The notes beneath the pieces were generated by a model. The model ran no database searches. It was not told the DNA's origin and was given only the letters and a program-made list of their open reading frames with translations. Both the position numbers and the translations under genes were made by a program. DNA of 64,000 nt from Siphonodentalium dalli (taxonomy: Eukaryota; Mollusca; Scaphopoda; Gadilida; Siphonodentaliidae), in assembly GCA_032622095.1 (NCBI GenBank), contig CP136061.1:193202369-193266368 (forward strand). Direction: 5' to 3'. Positions 56,878 through 64,000 of this stretch are shown piece after piece. The stretch's first letter is position 1. Each line of letters starts with the position of its first letter.

Positions 56878-57664
56878 ACTAGAGGTGTGACTGTCCCAAT
56901 GGGACTACGGATACCCCCCTGTTTTTAAAATACTAAGATGTTTCACATGTCAGTAAACATTTAGTTAAAATACTAAAATAACAGTTCCCATTGCAGGTGT
57001 ACAACCATAACCCTAATCTTATACCTAATGACCGAAAAATGTAGGAATAAAAGCTTGGACAAAATGATGTATGTTGCGAAAAAAATTCTAAGTCGAAAAA
57101 GGGGAATAACTCCACACAAAAAATGTCGGACAGACGTCATAATCGCAGGTGCACAGGTTCCCATGTTACTAAATATCAGTGCCAAGATTAAAAAACATTG
57201 ACCGAAAAATGTAGGAATACAAGCTCGGACAAAATTATGCATGTTGCAAAAAAAATTCTAAGTCGAAAAAGGGGGATAACTCCACCAAAAAATGTCGGAC
57301 AGACGTCCTAATCGCAGGTGCACAAGTTCCCATGGTACTAAATATCTGTGCCACGTTTTAAAAAAATTGACCAAAAAATGTAGGAATAAAAGCTCGGACA
57401 AAAGTATACATGTTGCGAAAATTTTCTAAGTCGAAAAGGGGGGGATAACTCCACAAAAAAAAGTCCGACAGACGTCATAATCGCAGGTGCACAGGTTCCC
57501 ATGGTGGTTGATGTCTGTGCCAAGTTTCACGGAAATTGATTAAAAAACGACTGAGAAAAACTCCGGACAAATTTGTGTCCACGGACGGACGGACAGACGA
57601 CGGACGGACGGACGGACAAGCTGACTCCAGTATACCCCCCCTAACTTCGTTGTGGGGGGTATAA
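56878..57664. mobile_element. Pearl-like element, second complete copy
   Basis: It has the same structure and very similar sequence to 38297-39113: ACTAGAGGTGTGACTGTCCC, units of about 178 bp, a CGGACGGACGGACGG microsatellite (57587-57618), and the terminal hairpin TATACCCCCC/GGGGGGTATA (57631-57663). High similarity between copies suggests recent activity. Confidence 0.87.
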
Positions 57665-57837
57665 AAACCTCAAAACCAGCCTGTCAAAACTGGAGAATTC
57701 TAAGTCGAAAAATGGTCATAACTCAAGTCAAAAATGTTTGACCAGACTCCAAATCACAGGTGCTTAGGTTCTCATGATGATTGACCCCTGTAGCAAATTG
57801 GATTCAATTTGAACAAGAACATTCTGAGAAAACGTCT

Positions 57838-57948
57838 CAGTGAGAGCTTTCCGATGAATGGCGACAAGCCATATTTCTGACTAAATCCTGAAAAGTTGCC
57901 GATAATTCTGCTGTTGTTAAGGAGTCGATTATTTAGGGCAATACTGTA
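57838..57948. mobile_element. Half of a TA-type palindromic MITE next to ATR exon 3
   Basis: AGAGCTTTCCGATGAATGGC leads to GGGCAATACTG then TA at 57948. This is 11-12 bp from the donor of ATR exon 3. Confidence 0.75.
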
Positions 57949-57960
57949 GTTTTACCTTAC

Positions 57961-58096
57961 CTGTGTATTGGGATCTGTTGATGCCAAGAAAGCTTTCACC
58001 ACTTCACCAATCAGACCAACTGCGAAGTTCTCTAGTTCGATTGTTGGATGGAACTTAGCGTTATGTTCTATTGGATTATTAGACATGAGCTCCAGT
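57961..58096 (-). CDS. ATR: ATR exon 3 (solenoid)
   Basis: This 136-bp exon encodes LELMSNNPIEHNAKF and continues to GLIGEVVKAFLASTDPNTQ. The acceptor is GTTTCAG and the donor is GTAAGG. It corresponds to the helical segment after the GAIDP motif of ATR. A palindromic MITE ends only about 11 bp beyond its donor (see 57838-57948). Confidence 0.9.
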
Positions 58097-58882
58097 CTGA
58101 AACATTCAATGTCAACAGCTGATCCCTTCACTCTTTGAACCCGAGACCAGAATAACGGTCCAATCCTTATATGCCTATAACCCGGGAGACCGGTATTCCG
58201 ATAATCATACAATATTTGACACGGAACTACAGCACAGTAAACTAGATCATGTCATGAATATCTACTCTTAGCTACGCACATAGAGATCATATTCCACCAG
58301 TACAAAACCTTGAAACTTTTTGATAGGGAACCTTATAAAGTCTAAAAATAACGCAGAGAATATATTTCTTTGTTATGAACTGTTCCTTAATAATGTACTG
58401 CACTGTAGGTGAAGGTCCCAACTCAAAATTTCATGATTTAAGTGACTTTGTGAGCGAATATGCTTTGCGTCATTTACAATTATGGCATTTTTCCTGTGTA
58501 TTTAATTCAATGTGTATTCAGTTAGCATATAATAGTAGATTGTCATATAGTTGCATGTGTAGATGTCCCATGTAAGAACATTATGTGTTACGACATGGGA
58601 AATACTATATAATGTCAGGCGCCTCGGTGGGGACCATTTAATGTTCAGGACGTCAAGGTTCAAAGGGTTAACCTTTTTGTGACAGGAGCTGCAGCATGAA
58701 GGATTCTGTGCCAGGGCATTCTCTTATATATGCAAGTCTCCCATAGGGAGCTTCGCATATATAAGAGAATCTACTTAGTCAGTTTCTTTTTCCCATAATT
58801 TGGAGAAAATAAAATGCATAATAGAGGTGACTAATTGGTAAACATCACCAATTTCCACTGGGGAGCTTCAATCTGATCCTAG

Positions 58883-59025
58883 GTCACCCATAACAGTTGA
58901 TGCCTAAGCAGAAAGAGGTTCCCAGAGAGCGAATTTGGTGACATTAGCCTGCCCTGTGGGAATGCGTCACTAAATTCACCCTCTGAGGACCTCATTCTGC
59001 AAATGTCACACACATTAAATTGAGG
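58883..59025. mobile_element. Palindromic hAT-like MITE, copy 6, half
   Basis: AGCAGAAAGAGGTTCCCAGA through CTCTGAGGACCTCATTCTGC to AATGTCACACACATTAAATT matches the right half of the family. Confidence 0.7.
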
Positions 59026-59202
59026 CTTTCCTCCGTAACAAATTTTGTTGAGGTTGAATAACGCATGACTGATATATATATGCATGTGCATACAAATTCA
59101 GCAGCGTAGTGAATCCATTATTAACCCCCATTTTATCCGAATCAAAATTTGATTGGATCTACTGCGTTCAGTTCCATTAACACTCCCCAACATTCAGCTT
59201 AC

Positions 59203-59291
59203 CTGCTTGGATCTATTGCGCCCATTTCTCCTATGCATTCAGCAAACAAACATTGTGCCCTGATATCTGTGTCCCGGCATCCATGTAACAG
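59203..59291 (-). CDS. ATR: ATR exon 2 (solenoid)
   Basis: This 89-bp exon encodes LLHGCRDTDIRAQC followed by LFAECIGEMGAIDPS. The second part matches the strongly conserved ATR block with the pattern CGECLGELGAIDPGR. The acceptor is AACAG and the donor is GTAAGC. It enters in phase 0 and leaves two bases (AG) that complete an arginine with the next exon. Confidence 0.93.
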
Positions 59292-59454
59292 CTGTTAAAA
59301 ATTAATACTGTGGTAATGAATAGTTGACTTTTAATGAAGTAAGGGCATTTAATTTGGATGTGTCTATTCGCAGAACACACTCAGAAGCTCAAAGTTATTA
59401 TGGATCCCATTTCTATATCCACCGCCAAATTTCTATTGTGGTGGATAATATTTA

Positions 59455-59545
59455 TTGGAGGGAAATGTTCAGATAAGTTCAACAAATGACATTGATCTTA
59501 TTATCTGAACAATTCCTACTTGTCACTGAGTATAGAAAAGATTAA
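59455..59545. mobile_element. TTAA-type MITE fragment
   Basis: GGGAAATGTTCAGATAAGTT followed by TTATCTGAACAATTCCTACT is the central palindrome of the 7569-7815 family. The outer ends are lost. Confidence 0.55.
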
Positions 59546-59809
59546 TGACAAAACAACGTTTATGAGATAACAACAAAACTATTTTTGAAATTCTTTTTGA
59601 CTTTTGACCCCCTCCCAAAAAAACATGATTATCATCTGGTGTCACAAATGATTAGAAAAAGAAATTTTCAATTGAAAAACATTCTTAGATAACATCTGAA
59701 CAATATAGTGTTCTGCAATATGTTGACCCAACTATTCAAACATTCATTCGTAGTAATCAAATATTCATAGCGATGGTTTCCCGACCATCAATAGCATGTT
59801 TAACTAGAG

Positions 59810-60440
59810 GTAATTCTAAACATGCCTGTAAATTTTCAAATCAATTCTCCAATAAATGTGGGCTCCAGGGTGTGCAGATGGATTCAAATGTGAAATCCAA
59901 GATGGCTGTTGGCGGCCATGTTTTTTTTTATTTCGGTCAAATTAGGAGGTTCCCATTTAGAGGTGACCCCGAAGATCCATATGAAGTTTGGTGATGATCA
60001 GATGAGGGATGTGGTCTGTAGGGTGTGCCAAAGGATTTAGTCATGCAAAAAGATAATCCAAGATGGCTGCCGGTGGCCATGTTTTTCATAAAAAATCGTT
60101 AAAATTCGATAGCTCCCATCTACAGGTGATCACAATAGTGTCTGCATAATTATAAAATGATCTGGCCATAAATACGGGCTGTTGGGTGTGCCGATGGATT
60201 CAAATTTGAAATCCAAGATGGCTGTTGGCAGCCATGTTTTTCATCGAAATTGGATGGCTCCCATCTATAGGTCAAACTGAAGCTACATATGAAGTTTGGT
60301 AAAGATTGGATAAGGGAAGCAGCCTGTAGGGCGTGCCAAAGGAAATTGTTGACAGACGCACAGATGCACACACGCATGGACGACCGACACCATCCCATGG
60401 CAATAGCTCAAACTTTACGTTGTAAAGTTGAGCTAACAAT
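59810..60440. repeat. AAGATGGCTGC array, pearl-like, with terminal hairpin
   Basis: AAGATGGCTG units occur near 59900, 60060 and 60215, about 160 bp apart. An ACAGATGCACACACGCATGG stretch follows, then CTCAAACTTTACGTTGTAAAG plus TTGAGCTAA as the terminal hairpin (60407-60436). It is the same family as 1930-3095. Confidence 0.78.
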
Positions 60441-60547
60441 GGAGTATGAGAACGGTCAATGGTCAATGGTGAAATCACAATGACAAATGATTTTAAATAT
60501 TGTTAAATAAAATCTTGGTCAGATGGAACAACCAACTGGTCACTTAC

Positions 60548-60625
60548 CACAGATATGAGTTGTGAGATCATTGGATCAACAGTTTCATCAGAGTCGTCTC
60601 CAGCTATCAAACTATGCAGCTGGTC
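60548..60625 (-). CDS. ATR: ATR exon 1 of 18 in window (solenoid)
   Basis: This 78-bp exon encodes 26 residues starting DQLHSLIAGDDSDET and ending MISQLISV. It starts and ends in phase 0. The acceptor is TTTTTAG and the donor is GTAAGT. It is the most 5' exon I could place and lies in the helical repeat region before FAT. It is too short to identify alone; the assignment rests on smooth continuation into the next exon, whose sequence is clearly ATR. Confidence 0.8.
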
Positions 60626-60744
60626 CTAAAAATAGTAACACAGCCATTATTGGACAGAAGGTTTACTAAATTTTTGCAATTTCCTTCTAAGGCCATACAA
60701 AGTCAATTTTCTGTTTCTCAAGCCAGCTCGCATGGTACCAAAAC

Positions 60745-60955
60745 CAGCCTGAGTTTAGTGTACCTGTCATTTGCAGAATGAGGTCCCCAGAGGGTGAATT
60801 TAGTGACACTATCCCGCATAGCGGGCTAGCATCATTAAATTCACCCTAGGGGGACCTCATTCTGCTTAGGGCTCATCTTCTCTGGAAAGTTTCTTTATTA
60901 TAAAATTTCTATATAAACTTCTTCACATAGATTCTATTACTTTTTTTGTTTAGTT
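60745..60955. mobile_element. Palindromic hAT-like MITE, copy 7, left piece
   Basis: AGCCTGAGTTTAGTGTACCT through CTCATCTTCTCTGGAAAGTT matches copy 5. It continues at 63947-64000 (CTCTATATCCCCAAATTGGC) after the hAT-like insertion and runs off the window. Confidence 0.85.
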
Positions 60956-61031
60956 TAGAGGTGCCATGATTATTGATTTTGATAATCGATAATCGGTCGT
61001 CAATAATCAACTATAATCGATTAATCGTACC

Positions 61032-61380
61032 TAATATTAATAACATCAGTGGAAGTATTCCGTAATATGGCCTATTGGTTGGGTGCTGGTTAACTGCTAT
61101 CGCTGCTTGTTTGGGACATCGGCTGATGTAATTTTTATGTTAATAAAGTGCATCATAAACCACCAGTAATGACCAATGAGCACAATGTATTCAATACGAG
61201 CACAGTTCTCGGCGATGTCATGGTTATAATATTTGTGAGTACTTTGGAACCAACGTAGCGATAAATTTAATAGCCAAACATACAAGCAATATAAAAGTAG
61301 GAATAGCAGTGATAGCAGTTAACCAGCACCCAACCAATAGGCCATATTACGGAATGCTTCAAGTAATGTTATTAATATTA
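61032..61380. mobile_element. Palindromic insertion of about 345 bp inside the hAT-like element
   Basis: Arms of about 75 bp (ATTAATAACATCAGTGGAAG; CCAATAGGCCATATTACGGA) are inverted around 61110-61300. The left-hand sequence CGTACCTAA...GGCCACACAAA is split here but continuous, inverted, at 63037-63056. Its centre shares AACATACAAGCAATATAAAA with 63155-63178. The family is unknown. Confidence 0.7.
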
Positions 61381-61539
61381 GGCCACACAAAATCAATGGT
61401 TTGTTTCTCAGGCGCGCGCGCATGCCCCCAAAACACCGCGCATTTAACATTTTATCGCGTTTGCAAAAAATGAAGAAAAAAAAATTTCGGTATGAAAATT
61501 CTATGGTACGTTTCTCCGTATATTGCTCGATCTCGCGCG

Positions 61540-62574
61540 GAACGCCAATCGAGTGTACCCGAATTTCCTGTGCTTCCGGTGCGTTTGTATTATTTTTTCG
61601 ACTTTGAACAATTTCATGCCACATCTAAGCATACATATCAAGCATTTGATGGCTATTTTGCTAGATTGGACGGTCATATCTGATTATAATGAAGCGGGCA
61701 CACTAATTGAGCTATTACGGGACCAGATAACAAAACTTAAAGTCGTCATCGATGTGAAAAATGTAGAGCTTGACGGGTGGCGCATTCTGTGGCGCTGTCT
61801 GTTGCTGTTAAAGACATTGTTGAGGAATTTGGGAAATATTTCAAGTTCAAACTATCTGAATCATCTGACAAGAAAAATGACAATAAAAACCGAACTGAAG
61901 ATGCCTTCAAAATGCTCATGGACAAGTCTAAACATAGACAAGATACAGTTTTTCTCCTCGAGAAGGTGGATGGAGGAAATTCTAAATGCCGACTCTTCAA
62001 TGACATCTTTGACATGCTCGAAAAAAACAATGTCGGTTGGACGGATGACGCTGTCACCACAATTGGCAAACCATTTGTGGATGCCATCGTCGCCGTCCTG
62101 TGGTATATTGATCCACACTACACCACAATTCTCGACAGATTTCCAGAGCTAACCGGGTTATTCAAAATCTTCACCGGTTTGAAATACAGACATGCCGTCC
62201 AGAAAATATCCCAAGAAAAGTTGTTATCTTTGGAGTCTGAAGTAGACAGATTCACAGATGCACCATGGATGAATACCAAACAATGGCAACCGGTACGTGA
62301 GGGCGTGGTGGAAGTGTTAGACCTTGTGCACAAATACATTGTTTATCTTAGAAAAAAATTGGATGAAGTTCAGCAGTGCCACATGTGTGAAGATGTTGTG
62401 CGATCCGCTGCCGATTCACAGCTGTTAGTTGTCATCAAACCGAGTCATTTAGTAAAGCCGACTGTTGCTGCTCGTTATGCTAAATTGAATTCAGAACTGT
62501 CAACAGTGTCGTACTACGAAAAACTGAATCTTGATGATTGGCTGTATTCATATATCAATAGGGTCATATTCTGA
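61540..62574 (+). pseudogene. Unknown gene remnant captured in a hAT-like element
   Basis: The last 265 codons (61777-62574) form one open frame with VGWTDDAVTTIGKPFVDAIV, LDRFPELTGLFKIFTGLK and a stop after YSYINRVIF. It has no ATG at its start. Upstream coding-like sequence continues in two other frames (VLPVRLYYFFDFEQFHATSK before 61680; SDYNEAGTLIELLRDQITKL up to about 61775), so at least two frameshifts are needed. I see no introns, so it may derive from a processed transcript. The protein looks helical and I do not recognise it; no hAT dimerisation motif is present. Confidence 0.6.
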
Positions 62575-63938
62575 CATATAAAATAAATCTTCTTCCTTAA
62601 TAATTGCCACTGTTGAATGTCAATTGATATCAAGACCTGCCAAGCAGTGATGATGTGGTATCTTTGCTAGAGTGACATTAAATCAATCAATCATATGAAC
62701 CAGTACTTGTAAGTGAATACTCCTGTTTCTGTAATACACAAGTGGGATGAGACACCTGAAAGAGAGACTAGTTAAAATAATATGACAGATTGTACCCCTG
62801 GGCTGGTATTCAGGTTATCAATAACAGGATAGAGTGTTCAATTCAAGCAGTCAAATTTAGGGGAAAATACCATTTAATATAATAAAGATGAACAGTGTTC
62901 ATCCTTATTATATTAACTGGTATGTTTCGCTAAAATTGACTGCTTGCTGCAGTGTTAGTAGCCCATGATAATTTTTTTTTTTAAATCGCCCTCCCTCATG
63001 CATTTAAAAAAATAAATGCCTGAGAAACAAAACATTGAGTTTGTGTGGCCTTAGGTACGATTAATCGATTATAGTCGATTATTGACGACCGATTATCGAT
63101 TATCAAAATCAATAATCGTGTCACCTCTAGAACCAATGTAGCGATTAATTTAATAGCGAAACATACAAGCAATATAAAAGTAGGAATGCATGACAGACCG
63201 ACGGTGGTTCCTAAAAAAAGGAATCTAATTTACGGAAACTATAAGTTTCAGCAAACTTCCAGAGTGTGGATAACAATCACAAAGGTGGGCCCCGCCCGCA
63301 AATTTCAGGACTCAGAAAAAGTTAAGTATTTGATAATGGTCAATTTCATTCAGCAGTCACCACACAATAAGCGATAGCCTGTACTAGTAGCATCTAAATA
63401 TACTTATACAAACAAAGTATACTTGCTGCAAATGACACCGCAGAGAATATCGCTGATTAAAATGCCGTAGGTTCCCAGGTTTCGAGAGAATGTCAATCGA
63501 CTCCCCTTTGAACCAATGAGATTCAAGGGCGAGTGCATTCAGTTCATTGACAGTCAGCCCAATTCAAAGACATAATGCCGCCATTCTTGAAGAAATAAAC
63601 AACGCCGTCGGCATAAGTTCAAAGCTGCAGTGCCGCCAATTTGAAGAATATACAACGACCCGAAGAGTAACCATGTCGCATCATCAAATGAACTGCCGAC
63701 TGTTTGCAACATAAGTTAGTAGTACTCATGTTGTCGGAATCTCTTTGATACATGATCAAAGGTTGTTAACCCCTCGGTTGTAGATTAAACTGTGTAAAAT
63801 AATCAGGGTATTCAACAATAACTTGCATTTTCCAACGTCCGAAATAAATAATGCAGATTAATTGATGACGGAAATGGTAATCGATTATCGGCTTTATCAA
63901 CGGTTCATCGATTTTGACGATTAATCGTGGCACCCCTA
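62575..63938. other. 3' part of the hAT-like element, no gene seen
   Basis: It includes a palindrome near 62868-62918 (ATATAATAAAGATGAACAGT and its inverse), the internal inverted end at 63040-63127, and unremarkable sequence to the outer end. Confidence 0.5.
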
Positions 63939-64000
63939 GTTTAGTTGCTCTATATCCCCAAATTGGCAGAGGACACATTGCATAATCGAGGTTTCCAATG

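Larger units (their letters stand above)
923..60625 (-). other. ATR: ATR checkpoint kinase gene, central part (18 exons)
   Basis: ATR is the PI3K-like protein kinase that senses RPA-coated single-stranded DNA with ATRIP and starts the replication-stress checkpoint in the nucleus. Eighteen minus-strand segments each translate to a stretch recognisable from vertebrate ATR in the same order. Each is bounded by AG and GT, and every phase fits its neighbours. Together they make 2267 bp with no stop. They run from the alpha-solenoid before FAT (motif CLFAECIGEMGAIDPS) through most of FAT (motif PEWEDGYFYLAKYYDK). The kinase domain and FATC are not in the window; they must lie before position 1. Introns range from about 0.5 to 13 kb and are mostly transposon-derived. 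A tandem paralogue or pseudogene is unlikely because all frames are open. Confidence 0.96.
60956..63938. mobile_element. hAT-like element, 2,983 bp, carrying a broken gene
   Basis: GTTTAGTT flanks it at 60948-60955 and 63939-63946. The ends are TAGAGGTGCCATGATTA and, inverted, TAGGGGTGCCACGATTA. The uninterrupted target is seen in copy 5 of the palindromic MITE. An internal right end (63040-63127) is nearly a perfect inverse of the left 75 bp (TTTTGATAATCGATAATCGG), so the element may be two overlapping elements or have a duplicated end. It carries no hAT transposase, but it does carry the gene remnant at 61540-62574. Confidence 0.85.

Noticed and set aside
61777-62574. hAT transposase as the identity of the 265-codon frame
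   Set aside because: It lacks the hAT C-terminal dimerisation motifs and the BED finger, and its start is a GTG in a shifted frame; it looks like a captured gene remnant.
1-64000. tRNA, rRNA or snRNA genes
   Set aside because: I looked for conserved arms and box motifs by eye and found none; a dedicated scan (tRNAscan-SE, Infernal) would be needed to exclude them.

Overview
This window is animal nuclear DNA. It is A+T-rich, its genes carry GT-AG introns, and it is crowded with short palindromic transposable elements. Several repeats have a layout familiar from molluscs, especially the 'pearl' elements of bivalves: a tandem core of about 160-178 bp, then an ACGG-type microsatellite, then a terminal hairpin. 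A mollusc or another lophotrochozoan is the most likely source. That assignment is an inference; the sequence has no species marker.

The one conserved host gene is ATR, the PI3K-like DNA-damage checkpoint kinase, on the minus strand. I place 18 exons between 60625 (5') and 923 (3'). Their phases all agree, they total 2267 bp, and they give about 755 codons with no in-frame stop. They encode the alpha-solenoid just before the FAT domain and most of the FAT domain. The N-terminal exons lie beyond 64000 and the kinase and FATC exons lie before position 1. Exons make up only about 3.5 % of the window.

The most notable object is a 7,432-bp element at 21831-29262 inside ATR, flanked by a perfect 9-bp direct repeat (CTGATACCT). 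Its ends are inverted repeats beginning CAGTCTCTTTGAAAAGC (48 of 53 bases match between the ends). It carries two long minus-strand reading frames (440 and 1124 codons) that look like one protein broken by a single frameshift. That protein has two zinc-binding knuckles at its N terminus, a pattern of acidic residues like that of XPG/FEN nucleases (HEEADTR...TPDTD...TGCDT), and a TSO1/LIN54-like CXC cysteine block at its C terminus. It landed exactly on an ATR exon/intron junction, and its target-site duplication rebuilt the splice donor.

The other introns hold many non-autonomous elements: hAT-like (8-bp duplications), TTAA-type, TA-type palindromes, pearl-like tandem elements, and a hAT-like element (60956-63938) carrying a broken host-gene-like reading frame. 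Many are nested, some neighbours share one TTAA, and several lie within 7-31 bp of ATR splice sites. A possible small nested transcription unit with an NRF-1/ETS/CCAAT promoter sits near 17.3 kb. I saw no tRNA, rRNA or CRISPR.
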